Shown here: positions 1-7,339 of the stretch, piece by piece
Numbering within the stretch: position 1 is the first letter of the stretch
How the letters are laid out: each line of letters opens with the position of its first letter
Assembly: GCA_020024635.1 (NCBI GenBank)
Contig: JAHHTL010000030.1
Location: 1-27,747 of the forward strand
Reading direction: 5' to 3'
Origin: Ruminococcus sp.
GTDB lineage: Bacteria > Bacillota > Clostridia > Lachnospirales > Lachnospiraceae
Length of the DNA: 27,747 nt
Made by a program: the position numbers and the translations under genes
Notes under the pieces: model-generated
The model's database searches: none
Told to the model about the DNA's origin: nothing
What the model saw: only the letters and a program-made list of their open reading frames with translations

Positions 1-21
1 CATAGAATGGGGGTGGTGCTG

Positions 22-114
22 ATGGACAAGAAACCGTTTGACTTTAAAGATTTGATGGCTTTTGGAATGTTCATTCTGGCATTGCTGACATTCGTTTTTA
101 CGTTTATCAGATAG
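22..114 (+). CDS. Small holin-like toxin peptide (type I toxin-antitoxin type)
   Basis: This encodes a 30-residue peptide: a short charged start (MDKKPFDFKD), one hydrophobic membrane-spanning stretch (LMAFGMFILALLTFVFTF) and a basic end (IR). That layout, and the LMxFGMFILALLTF core, match the putative holin-like toxin (Hol-Tox) peptides that are common in Firmicutes and are thought to act at the membrane as type I toxins. The start at 22 is chosen because GGGGGTGG (8-15) sits about 7 bases upstream. An in-frame ATG at 7 would add five residues but has no visible site, and the window edge hides anything before it. Downstream lie hairpins and a possible antisense promoter, as expected for a toxin controlled by an antisense RNA. 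Toxicity itself is inferred from the family. Confidence 0.75.
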   Translation: MDKKPFDFKDLMAFGMFILALLTFVFTFIR

Positions 115-132
115 TGCTTTAAGGCATAGAAA

Positions 133-167
133 ACCACCCTCTAAACTTTGGCCGGTTTCAGGGTGGT
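133..167 (+). terminator. Hairpin in the 3' region of the small toxin gene
   Basis: ACCACCCT (133-140) pairs with AGGGTGGT (160-167), and an inner AAAC/GTTT stem (143-146/155-158) extends it. The hairpin lies 18 bases after the toxin stop codon. No strong T-run follows directly. A second hairpin (CAACCCC at 193-199 with GG-c-GGTTG at 205-212) followed by TTCCTTTT may be the true transcript end. The same paired hairpins are familiar downstream of other holin-like toxin ORFs. Confidence 0.5.
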
Positions 168-168
168 A

Positions 169-195
169 ATTCTATTACAATCTTGTCGAGGTCAA
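169..195 (-). promoter_or_regulatory. Possible promoter of an antisense antitoxin RNA
   Basis: On the minus strand TTGACC (195-190) is followed after 15 bases by TAGAAT (174-169). Transcription from here would run back through the 133-167 hairpin and into the toxin ORF, which is the geometry of antisense-controlled type I systems. The 15-base spacer is short of the usual 16-18, so this is a suggestion only. Confidence 0.35.
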
Positions 196-350
196 CCCCT
201 TGTGGGCGGTTGTTCCTTTTGTGTCTTTAATATAGCATATCTGGCAACAGGACGCAAGAGTACAGCGGAAAACTCTGCGGTATTTGCCCCTATATGATTC
301 ATTGCAGTTCGCTTGAATGTGTGTCTTTGAAAGAAGATCATAAAAAATAA

Positions 351-379
351 TTGATAAATATTTTGAGTATAGATATAAT
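351..379 (+). promoter_or_regulatory. Sigma-A promoter of the flavodiiron protein gene
   Basis: TTGATA (351-356), a 17-base spacer and TATAAT (374-379) form a near-consensus promoter. Transcription would begin near 386, so the ATG at 391 would be almost leaderless and the ATG at 430 is the credible start. A 13-base palindrome, TTGCTT-T-AAGCAA (395-407), lies just downstream of the predicted start point. Confidence 0.75.
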
Positions 380-429
380 AATTCATATAAATGATTGCTT
401 TAAGCAAAATAAGAAAGGGGATCCTAAAG

Positions 430-2223
430 ATGGAAATAACAAAGGATATTTTGTACGTAGGTGTGAGTGATTACCATATAGATCTTTTTGAAGGTCAATA
501 TACAGTACCAGATGGTATGTCATATAATTCTTATGTGATCAAGGATGAAAAAACAGCTGTTATGGATACAGTTGATGCGAATTTTACGAAGGAATGGTTG
601 TACAACATCGGAAGAGCTTTAGATGGAGCAAAGCCGGATTACCTTATTGTTCAGCATATGGAACCAGACCATTCTGCAAATATTTATAACTTCATGAAAG
701 AGTATCCAGATACAACGATTGTTGCAAATGCAAAAACATTCGCAATTATGGAAAATTTCTTCCGTGATATGAAGTTGGAGGGAAAGAAACTTTCAGTTGC
801 GAGTGGAGATACACTATCTTTAGGAAAACATGAATTAACATTCGTTTTTGCGCCGATGGTACACTGGCCAGAGGTTATGGTTACGTATGATCGTACAGAG
901 AAAGTCCTATTTTCAGCGGATGCTTTTGGTAAATTTGGCACCCCGGATGTACAAGATGGTTGGGATGATGAAGCACGCCGTTATTATATCGGAATCGTTG
1001 GGAAATATGGTGCACAGGCGCAGAAACTTTTAAAAGCTGCAAGTGGATTGGATATTGAAGTGATTTGCCCACTTCATGGACCTGTTTTAAATGATAACTT
1101 AGCACATTACATCGAAAAATATAATATCTGGTCTTCTTATGGTGTAGAAACAGAAGGGGTTATGATTGCATATACTTCTGTGTATGGCAATACAAAAAAA
1201 GCAGTAGAGGTTCTCGCTGCCAAATTAAAAGAAAAGAAATGCCCAAATGTAGTTGTCTGTGATCTTGCAAGAGTAGATATGTCAGAAGCTGTCGCAAATG
1301 CATTCCGTTATGGAAAGATTGTTCTTGCTACGACTACTTATAATGCAGATATTTTCCCATATATGCGTGAATTCATCGAACATTTGACGGAGAGAAATTT
1401 CCAGAACCGTACCATCGGTCTCATTGAAAATGGAAGCTGGGCATCGATGGCCGGAAAAGTAATGACAGAGATGTTGGCAAAGAGTAAGAATATAACATGG
1501 CTTGAGAACTCTACAAAGATTATGTCTTCCTTAAGTGAAGAAAATGTAGAGCAGTTGGAACATATGGCAGAGGAACTTTGTCAGGAATATGTAGCACAGT
1601 CAGATGAAAGTGCAGATAAAAATGATCTAAAGGCACTGTTCAAAATTGGATATGGTCTTTACGTTGTAACATCAAATGATGGAACAAGAGACAACGGATT
1701 AATTGTCAATACCGTTACACAACTTACAGACAATCCAAATCGTGTGGCAGTCGGTATCAATAAAGCAAATTATTCTCACGATGTCATCCAAAAAACGGGC
1801 GTATTAAATGTAAACTGCCTATCTGTGGAAGCACCATTTAGTGTATTTGAAAACTTTGGATTCCAAAGTGGACGTGATGTGGATAAGTTTGCAGATTGGA
1901 AAAAACTTCGTTCAGACAATGGCCTTTTATTCTTACCAAAATACATTAATGCATTTATGTCTTTAAAGGTGGAACAATACCTTGATCTTGGCTCACATGG
2001 ATTCTTTATTTGTTCTGTAACAGAAGCAAGAGTGATGAGCGATAAAGAGACTATGACGTATACTTATTATCAGAAAAACGTAAAGCCAAAACCACAGACA
2101 GAAGGAAAAAAAGGGTATGTGTGTAAGATTTGTGGTTACGTATACGAAGGTGATGTATTACCGGATGATTTTATTTGTCCGCTGTGTAAACATGGAGTGG
2201 CAGATTTCGAGCCAATTGTATAA
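430..2223 (+). CDS. Flavodiiron protein with fused flavin-reductase and rubredoxin domains
   Basis: This 597-residue cytoplasmic enzyme reduces O2 to water, or NO to N2O, in anaerobes. Domains in order: a metallo-beta-lactamase-like diiron domain (about 1-240) with ligands H76-x-E78-x-D80-H81, H145, D164 and H216 all present; a flavodoxin domain from about 244 with the FMN loop TSVYGNTK (249-256); a flavin-reductase-like domain (about 390-540); and a C-terminal rubredoxin with C565-x2-C568 and C583-x2-C586. A single chain could therefore carry electrons from rubredoxin or a reduced nicotinamide to the diiron site. Start 430 is chosen over the in-frame ATG at 391 because AAAGGGG (414-420) lies about 9 bases upstream and 391 is only about five bases from the predicted transcription start. 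It is a single gene with its own promoter and terminator. Substrate preference (O2 or NO) cannot be told from sequence. Confidence 0.93.
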   Translation: MEITKDILYVGVSDYHIDLFEGQYTVPDGMSYNSYVIKDEKTAVMDTVDANFTKEWLYNIGRALDGAKPDYLIVQHMEPDHSANIYNFMKEYPDTTIVANAKTFAIMENFFRDMKLEGKKLSVASGDTLSLGKHELTFVFAPMVHWPEVMVTYDRTEKVLFSADAFGKFGTPDVQDGWDDEARRYYIGIVGKYGAQAQKLLKAASGLDIEVICPLHGPVLNDNLAHYIEKYNIWSSYGVETEGVMIAYTSVYGNTKKAVEVLAAKLKEKKCPNVVVCDLARVDMSEAVANAFRYGKIVLATTTYNADIFPYMREFIEHLTERNFQNRTIGLIENGSWASMAGKVMTEMLAKSKNITWLENSTKIMSSLSEENVEQLEHMAEELCQEYVAQSDESADKNDLKALFKIGYGLYVVTSNDGTRDNGLIVNTVTQLTDNPNRVAVGINKANYSHDVIQKTGVLNVNCLSVEAPFSVFENFGFQSGRDVDKFADWKKLRSDNGLLFLPKYINAFMSLKVEQYLDLGSHGFFICSVTEARVMSDKETMTYTYYQKNVKPKPQTEGKKGYVCKICGYVYEGDVLPDDFICPLCKHGVADFEPIV

Positions 2224-2238
2224 ATGAGTAAAAAAAAT

Positions 2239-2256
2239 AGCCTCAACTTTGAGGCT
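2239..2256. terminator. Bidirectional terminator between flavodiiron gene and ECF S component
   Basis: AGCCTCAA (2239-2246) pairs with TTGAGGCT (2249-2256). A T-run follows on the plus strand (2258-2264) and an A-run precedes it (2230-2237), which gives a T-run on the minus strand. It serves both convergent genes. Confidence 0.9.
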
Positions 2257-2262
2257 GTTTTT

Positions 2263-2859
2263 TTAGTTGTCTTCATCTGTAATTAAAAGTCCCATGCGCA
2301 AAAGAACAGGCCGAAGTACGTTATACAACACTACAACTAAAACGGTAGACACAACAGCGTTTATAAAGGTAGCGATTGCACTCATTTTTGCCAGAGCCTG
2401 TGCAAGTTCTTGGGGTTGTCCTAAAATATATTGTTTGTAGAAAAAACCTACCAAAGGATCCGCAACAACGTTGAACGCTAAACCTGCAATAGTTGCGATA
2501 AGGCTCCAACGAAAAATATAGGATTTATTATTACTTTTATTGATTTTTGCATAGTTGTGTGCGACCAGTCCTACAATAAGTCCAACACAAAGTTTTAAAA
2601 CAAAAGTTTTTGGGGCGACTACGATATAAATTGGATCGATAATATCTGCAATTGTCATCCCGATTGCACCGGCAAGACCACCATAAAGCCCGCCTAACAA
2701 TAAGGCAGCTAACACGCAGAATGCATTACCGATATGTAAGGAAGTAGCATCCGATCCAACAGGAATTTTTATTTGCAAAAATGTAAAGGATACAAAGCAT
2801 AATGCAGCTAGAAGAGCTGTTTGTGTAAGTTTCAGTACGGTTTGTTTTTTGTGATTCAT
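2263..2859 (-). CDS. ECF transporter S component (vitamin-type, substrate unknown)
   Basis: This is a 198-residue integral membrane protein with about five or six hydrophobic segments. It has the features of substrate-binding S subunits of energy-coupling-factor transporters: an N-terminal helix with small residues (QTALLAALCFVSFTF), then SLHIGNAFCVLAALLLGGLYGGLAGAIGM, and an acidic/aromatic loop (DIIDPIYIVVAPKTF). S subunits bind the vitamin and dock on a shared EcfT-EcfA-EcfA' module, which is not in this window. The substrate cannot be assigned. It is divergent from bioY, but the upstream region on its side carries two direct TAAACTGGCT repeats rather than a BirA site, so it is probably controlled separately. 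Its stop codon sits inside the T-run of the shared terminator. Confidence 0.82.
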   Translation of the reverse strand: MNHKKQTVLKLTQTALLAALCFVSFTFLQIKIPVGSDATSLHIGNAFCVLAALLLGGLYGGLAGAIGMTIADIIDPIYIVVAPKTFVLKLCVGLIVGLVAHNYAKINKSNNKSYIFRWSLIATIAGLAFNVVADPLVGFFYKQYILGQPQELAQALAKMSAIATFINAVVSTVLVVVLYNVLRPVLLRMGLLITDEDN

Positions 2860-2926
2860 TTGATTGTCCTCGTCTTTCCTAAAAATTCTATGCCTTATGA
2901 TAGCATTGATTTGGTATTACTGAAAC

Positions 2927-2960
2927 AGCCAGTTTATTAAAAATAAAGCAAGCCAGTTTA
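2927..2960. repeat. Two direct 10-base repeats upstream of the ECF S component
   Basis: AGCCAGTTTA occurs at 2927-2936 and again at 2951-2960, 24 bases apart (TAAACTGGCT when read towards the leftward ECF gene). A partial inverted copy, TAAACTG, lies at 3017-3023 over the bioY -10 box. The spacing of about two helical turns suggests a regulator site rather than chance, but the regulator is unknown. Confidence 0.5.
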
Positions 2961-2969
2961 AAGATGCAA

Positions 2970-3000
2970 ATGTAAACTTAATAATAAAAATGGTTGACAA
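2970..3000. promoter_or_regulatory. BirA-type biotin operator
   Basis: ATGTAAACT (2970-2978), 13 spacer bases, then GGTTGACAA (2992-3000) form an imperfect inverted repeat. It fits the Firmicutes BirA pattern TTGTTAACC-N13-GGTTAACAA with the same spacer length. It overlaps the -35 box of the bioY promoter, so biotin-loaded BirA would block transcription. Confidence 0.85.
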
Positions 3001-3022
3001 TAAAGAGGCTGTTTGCTAAACT
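2994..3022 (+). promoter_or_regulatory. Sigma-A promoter of bioY
   Basis: A perfect TTGACA (2994-2999), a 17-base spacer and TAAACT (3017-3022). The -35 box lies inside the right half of the BirA operator. Confidence 0.85.
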
Positions 3023-3044
3023 GTAACAAGAAAGAGAGGTTATC

Positions 3045-3599
3045 ATGAATAAGGAAGTTAGTAGTAGTAAAACAAAAGATATGGTTTACATTAGTTTATT
3101 TGCAGTTCTTATTGCAATTTGTGCATGGATATCCATTCCGGCAACCGTGCCATTTACACTGCAAACGTTTGCGATTTTTTTAGCAGTTGGAGTATTAGGA
3201 GGAAAAAGAGGAACAGCATCGGTGGTTCTCTACCTTCTGCTTGGTGTAGTAGGATTGCCTGTATTTTCGGGATTTCGAAGTGGAATTGCAGCATTGACAG
3301 GACCGACAGGAGGATACATTCTAGGATTTGTTGCCTCGGCTGTACTGATGTGGGGGATAGAAAAAACACTTGGAACCAAGAAAAGTATTCGTCTGCTTTC
3401 TATGGTTTTGGGACTTTTTGTATGCTATCTGTTTGGAACAATATGGTACATGGTGGTGTATTCTTCGGTAAAAGGACCTGTTGGCATTACCAGTGTTCTC
3501 TTAGCATGTGTGATTCCATTTATTATTCCAGATTTTATAAAGATTGGATTGGCATTTGTTGTGACCGATCAGATTAAAAAAGCAGTGCCAACTCTTTAG
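3045..3599 (+). CDS. bioY: BioY biotin transporter substrate-binding subunit
   Basis: This is a 184-residue, six-helix membrane protein that captures biotin for an ECF transporter. Family marks are present: PATVPFTLQTFAIFLAVGVLGGKRG near residues 33-55, then the LLLGVVGLPVFSGFRSGIAALTGPTGGYILGF block (about 64-95), which is the BioY signature. The start at 3045 follows AGAGAGG (3033-3039) by 5 bases. The gene stands alone between its BirA-controlled promoter and a strong terminator. No EcfA/EcfT genes are nearby, so it either uses a shared ECF module elsewhere or works alone, as some BioY proteins do. Biotin synthesis genes are absent from the window, consistent with a scavenging role. Confidence 0.95.
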   Translation: MNKEVSSSKTKDMVYISLFAVLIAICAWISIPATVPFTLQTFAIFLAVGVLGGKRGTASVVLYLLLGVVGLPVFSGFRSGIAALTGPTGGYILGFVASAVLMWGIEKTLGTKKSIRLLSMVLGLFVCYLFGTIWYMVVYSSVKGPVGITSVLLACVIPFIIPDFIKIGLAFVVTDQIKKAVPTL

Positions 3600-3609
3600 A
3601 ACGTTAAAA

Positions 3610-3642
3610 AATCCTCCTTGCTGGAAAACCAGTAGGGAGGAT
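3610..3642. terminator. Bidirectional terminator between bioY and the redox operon
   Basis: AATCCTCC (3610-3617) pairs with GGAGGATT (3635-3642), with an inner TGCTGG/CCAGTA stem and an AAAA loop. T-runs follow on both strands. Confidence 0.9.
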
Positions 3643-3648
3643 TTTTAT

Positions 3649-4578
3649 TTAATTTAAGTTGTTGGCATCCATATTTTTCTTGTAGCAAGCTAAGTCAGTA
3701 TATAGCTCGTTTGTGAGAGGATTTCTTTTGGTCTTTTTCATTTGTAAGATCATAAAGACAAATACCCCTAGATTTACAAGAAAAGCTGCAACACTTAGAA
3801 CGCCCCAGGCAGCTGGTTTATAACTTGCCGTAATTGAAAAAGCGGGAAGAGAGGCGTAATCGACAATAAGGGAGAACAATGCAAAAATTGCCAGTGTCTG
3901 TGCTCGATGCTGTAACCATGCCCCACGTTTCAAGAATGCTTCTGCAACGGTACAAGATACAAGAAGAGCGATACCGGAGTACATAGCACGTGTGGAAATG
4001 CAGTTATAGCAGTATGCGGCGTTCCAAATATCATATGCAACAATCCAAAACCATACTTGATCTGGCCAAATCATATCTTTGGAAGGGGTTTTTGCAACAC
4101 GAATTCCAACGAATCCCGTCATTGTTAAGATCAGTAATACACCGGCGGCGGCATTAAAAAGATTCCAATAACCACCAAGAAGGGTAAGTCCTGCCTCGTC
4201 AACAGTAAGCTCTTTATAATTCATAAACACTTCGATGTCGCGGTAAACAGCTTCTAGGATATTAATGCCTAAAATGGCAACTGGAAAATAGATGGCAAAT
4301 TTTGTGTGTTCTACTCTCGTATAACGAATGAGCATGAACCCTAATACCCCAAGTAATGCAGAAACAGCTTTTACTGTTCCAAACCACGTTTTGGAAGAAG
4401 GACTTCCAACAACATCAAAACCAATTAGTGTAAACAATACAACAGGTACAAAAATGTACAAGATGATGGAAAGAATTTTGCTTCTTCGGCTTAACTCGTT
4501 TAATAGAACAAGAACGGCAACTAAAAGAAGAAATCCTAAAATAGTTGTCAGGTTATAACCTGTAAAAAAGAATCCCAT
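3649..4578 (-). CDS. DUF5692-like polytopic membrane protein (function unknown)
   Basis: This is a 309-residue membrane protein with about eight hydrophobic segments and a basic cytoplasmic tail (KKTKRNP onward). Motifs I associate with the DUF5692 family include TWFGTVKAVSALLGVLGFMLIRY (about 64-86), NILEAVYRD (106-114), YWNLFNA (137-143), WPDQVWFWIVAYDIWNAAY (171-189) and GAWLQHRAQTLAI (219-231). No enzyme or transporter fold is recognisable. Start 4578 is preferred to an upstream ATG at 4647 that would overlap the preceding gene by 43 bases, because AAAGGAG lies 5 bases before it. It is the last gene of the leftward operon, 26 bases after the flavoprotein reductase gene, and it shares four collinear motifs with the first gene (7340-8194). 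In-membrane W, N and E residues hint at a lipid-substrate or quinone-like site; that is inference. Confidence 0.75.
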   Translation of the reverse strand: MGFFFTGYNLTTILGFLLLVAVLVLLNELSRRSKILSIILYIFVPVVLFTLIGFDVVGSPSSKTWFGTVKAVSALLGVLGFMLIRYTRVEHTKFAIYFPVAILGINILEAVYRDIEVFMNYKELTVDEAGLTLLGGYWNLFNAAAGVLLILTMTGFVGIRVAKTPSKDMIWPDQVWFWIVAYDIWNAAYCYNCISTRAMYSGIALLVSCTVAEAFLKRGAWLQHRAQTLAIFALFSLIVDYASLPAFSITASYKPAAWGVLSVAAFLVNLGVFVFMILQMKKTKRNPLTNELYTDLACYKKNMDANNLN

Positions 4579-4604
4579 AAATACTCCTTTAGAAATAAAT
4601 CTTA

Positions 4605-5774
4605 TTATAACAAAATGGATAGGTCTGAGATTGGGTAAGATTTGCAAGAATGGATATATCCATATTTTTCATCAGCCTTACGCAACATCATTCCTTTTGA
4701 CAAAAATACGTTTCCGCTTACAAGCTGAACTCGGCAAAGACTACATTCTCCACTTCGGCAACATACATTCACACGGATTCCGGCACGCTCTAACGTGGTA
4801 AGCAAAGGTTCATTTGCACGACCTTCGATTACGGTTTCCCCGTTTACGGTAATCTTAAATATTTCGGATCCGCTTAAGTTGGATGGCCAACCAGCTTCTT
4901 GTGTAATGTCTTTTGCAGCGCCGAACATCTCTCTACGGATGTTTTTTGGAGAAAAACCAAGTTCTTGTAACTGCTCGACACAAAACTGGTTCATAATTTC
5001 AGGACCACAAATATAAGCAGTGCGTTCCATATAATCTGGGCAGAGATTTTTGATGAGTTGGGCAGTGATAAATCCACGTTCACCACTCCATACAGCATCT
5101 TCATCAGAGACAACTAAATAATAGCGGAAATTTTTAAACGTTTCGCTCATAGAAGTCAATTGATCGTGAAAGAGTGCGGCTTCAGCATTTCTACAACCAT
5201 AAAGTAGAATCATATCGCGCTCTAAACCAGCTTCTAAAACTTCGCGGATCATACTCATAAAAGGAGTAATTCCACTTCCGCCACCAAGCATCAGCATTTT
5301 TTTGCTATGGAAAACAGGGTGGTAGTGGAATACACCTGCCGGTCTTGACGCGGTAAATTCGTCGCCCACATTTACAGAATCTAACAGATAATCCGATACA
5401 AAACCATTGGTGGTACGAGCCACGGTGATTTCATAATAGGCTCTTTGTCTTGGAGAAGAGCTGATGCTGTAAGGACGGCTGGTGCGAACCCCGTCAATTT
5501 CTGTGAAAATATTTAAATACTGTCCGGCTTCGAATGGTGGAAGATATCCATTTTTTGAAGAAAGTCTGAAAATCTTTGCATTTTTACCGGTATCATAAAT
5601 TGCACTTACCACAAGATGAAGTTCTTTTGGATGAAGTCCTTTCAATCGGACTGTGGCAGGATCTTCGCTTGGAATTTTGTCCTCTGAAACAGTGCGAAGT
5701 ACATTGATTTCCTCTAAAATTTCCTCTCCGTGTACCAAAGTACCAAGGAGTGTTTCTTTTATTGTTTTTGCCAT
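4605..5774 (-). CDS. Ferredoxin-NAD(P) reductase-type flavoprotein with C-terminal [2Fe-2S] domain
   Basis: This 389-residue protein has the architecture of oxygenase/CDP-glucoseen reductases. It has an N-terminal extension without clear homology (about 1-45), an FAD-binding barrel with R100-PYSIS (100-105), an NAD(P)-binding domain with GGGSGITP (164-171) and CGPE (256-259), and a plant-type [2Fe-2S] ferredoxin domain with C339-x4-C344-x2-C347 and C377. It should pass electrons from NAD(P)H through FAD and the cluster to a partner. The start at 5774 has AAGGAGG 6 bases upstream and overlaps nothing; it lies one base after the stop of the CrtI-like gene, so translation is probably coupled. 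No oxygenase is present and the host looks anaerobic, so the likely electron acceptor is the neighbouring FAD enzyme or the membrane proteins. Confidence 0.88.
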   Translation of the reverse strand: MAKTIKETLLGTLVHGEEILEEINVLRTVSEDKIPSEDPATVRLKGLHPKELHLVVSAIYDTGKNAKIFRLSSKNGYLPPFEAGQYLNIFTEIDGVRTSRPYSISSSPRQRAYYEITVARTTNGFVSDYLLDSVNVGDEFTASRPAGVFHYHPVFHSKKMLMLGGGSGITPFMSMIREVLEAGLERDMILLYGCRNAEAALFHDQLTSMSETFKNFRYYLVVSDEDAVWSGERGFITAQLIKNLCPDYMERTAYICGPEIMNQFCVEQLQELGFSPKNIRREMFGAAKDITQEAGWPSNLSGSEIFKITVNGETVIEGRANEPLLTTLERAGIRVNVCCRSGECSLCRVQLVSGNVFLSKGMMLRKADEKYGYIHSCKSYPISDLSILL

Positions 5775-5775
5775 T

Positions 5776-7308
5776 TTAAACCTCCTTCGCAACGCGAGTT
5801 GCTACTTTATCTGCATATGTATAATTTGGACCAAATCCACAGGCATTGACCCATCCGCTTGCAAACTCTAATCCTTCCAGTTTACTTTCTGTAGGGAAGA
5901 AGAAAACAGATTGTCTTAAATCTTGTTCATATCCGTAGATGGCACCACCTGGATGTCCTAAATAGCGCATATGTGTCAGTGGAGTTGCAATTTCCATTTC
6001 TTCAATGTGAGAAGTAAAGCCGGGATACATTTTCTCGAGACGCGCAACGATACGTCTTCCAGCCTCATATTTCATTTCATAATATTTTTCCGGAGAAAGT
6101 TTTTCCCATTCTTCCGCATATTTTAAGGTACCGGCTGTAATAACAGAAGTACCTTCCGGAGAAACCTCTCGATCATCTACAGTATAACAGGTAGCGATCA
6201 AAGGATCATTTTCTGGAAGTAGCTTATAGGCATCCATGAAGTCCTTGTTTGCATCAAAACTTTCATAGTTCAAAGTAAAGGATGTGGTAAAACCAATCTC
6301 TTCTGGGGTACAGTCCAGTCCAATAAAGCAAGTGAGAGCAGAGATTCCCACGGTATATGGTTTTAAATATTCTCTGGCAGAGTCTGGAATATCTTTTGGA
6401 TCCATAAGGCTTCCATAAGTAGCCAGTGGAGAAATATTGGAGATGATTTTTTTGCAACGGTATTCTTTTCCATTTTCATCAATCACTCCGACTGCCTTGT
6501 TGTTCTCAACGATAATTTTTTTGACGCCACAATTAAGTTGAACAACGCCACCCATACGTTTGGCTGCTTCCATGATCGCCTGATTCATCATCATCGAAGT
6601 TCCACGCAGGTAATATGGTTTATCCTCCATATAAATAAAGGTACATTTTGCTAGAATAGACCAAGGGAAACGGTCAGGACGCATTCCCATAAAACACCAG
6701 TAAACACTTAAAGCAAGCTGAAGTTTCGGGCATCCTGGGAAGAATTCATCCAACACTTCCTGAGAACTTTTTAAGCCATATTGTGCAAGGGTCGGATACA
6801 TTTTCGGGAATCCTTTTTTCATGATAAATTTTTTGAATGCCCCAGGTTCTCCCGTGCTTTCCTCGCTCTTTGCAGAGAATTCATTTGCCTGCTGACAGAA
6901 ATCATACACGGTTTGGAAATAACGTTTGATGTTATTGCTGTGTTCCGGAAATTCTTTGCACAAAAAGTCGGTACATTTTTCTCTGCCTACTGGAATACTA
7001 AGTCCAGTGCCATCAGGAAAGTTTACACGATATAACTCTTCAATTTGAATCCAGTCAATTTCGTCTTCTATTCCATAGCGTTTGAATTGTTTTCTAAGTG
7101 GACCAGGCTTTTCTTTTGTACCCATGTGACTTAGTTGGTGAAGAGCAACTTCGAATTCAAAGCGGCCACGACGAAAACTTGTACCACAACCTCCGGGAAT
7201 ATTGTGTTTTTCGAAAAGAATGACTTTCTTTCCTTTTTCGGCTAAAGTAGCAGCAGCTGCAAGACCGCCGTTCCCAGCGCCGATTACGATTACATCATAA
7301 TTTTCCAT
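5776..7308 (-). CDS. Phytoene-desaturase/retinol-saturase-like FAD oxidoreductase
   Basis: This 510-residue protein belongs to the CrtI/CrtISO/RetSat branch of FAD amine-oxidase-fold proteins, which add or remove hydrogens across double bonds of hydrophobic polyenes. The N-terminal dinucleotide fold is clear (VIVIGAGNGGLAAAATLAEK, 6-25, then an acidic FEKHNIPGGCGTSF segment), and the C-terminal FAD-binding part reads GLEFASGWVNACGFGPNYTYADKVA. Length matches the family (about 490-510). The start follows AGGAGG by about 9 bases. It lies between the first membrane protein (31-base gap) and the reductase (1-base gap). No carotenoid synthesis genes (crtB, crtE) accompany it, so a reductive or modifying role on an imported lipid or steroid-like compound is as likely as pigment synthesis. 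The substrate is unknown. Confidence 0.83.
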   Translation of the reverse strand: MENYDVIVIGAGNGGLAAAATLAEKGKKVILFEKHNIPGGCGTSFRRGRFEFEVALHQLSHMGTKEKPGPLRKQFKRYGIEDEIDWIQIEELYRVNFPDGTGLSIPVGREKCTDFLCKEFPEHSNNIKRYFQTVYDFCQQANEFSAKSEESTGEPGAFKKFIMKKGFPKMYPTLAQYGLKSSQEVLDEFFPGCPKLQLALSVYWCFMGMRPDRFPWSILAKCTFIYMEDKPYYLRGTSMMMNQAIMEAAKRMGGVVQLNCGVKKIIVENNKAVGVIDENGKEYRCKKIISNISPLATYGSLMDPKDIPDSAREYLKPYTVGISALTCFIGLDCTPEEIGFTTSFTLNYESFDANKDFMDAYKLLPENDPLIATCYTVDDREVSPEGTSVITAGTLKYAEEWEKLSPEKYYEMKYEAGRRIVARLEKMYPGFTSHIEEMEIATPLTHMRYLGHPGGAIYGYEQDLRQSVFFFPTESKLEGLEFASGWVNACGFGPNYTYADKVATRVAKEV

Positions 7309-7339
7309 AATATAGAAACCTCCTAAAATTAATTATTAT

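Noticed and set aside
391..429. ATG at 391 as start of the flavodiiron protein
   Set aside because: It lies about five bases after the predicted transcription start and has no ribosome site; the ATG at 430 has AAAGGGG upstream and matches the usual N-terminus of the family.
2860..2969. A riboswitch ahead of the leftward ECF S component
   Set aside because: The leader is short and shows no conserved thiamine, cobalamin, FMN or other vitamin-riboswitch core that I could recognise; only direct repeats stand out.
5776..7308. Assignment of the CrtI-like gene to carotenoid biosynthesis
   Set aside because: No phytoene synthase or prenyl diphosphate synthase gene lies nearby, and the neighbours are a reductase and membrane proteins, so only the enzyme family is claimed.
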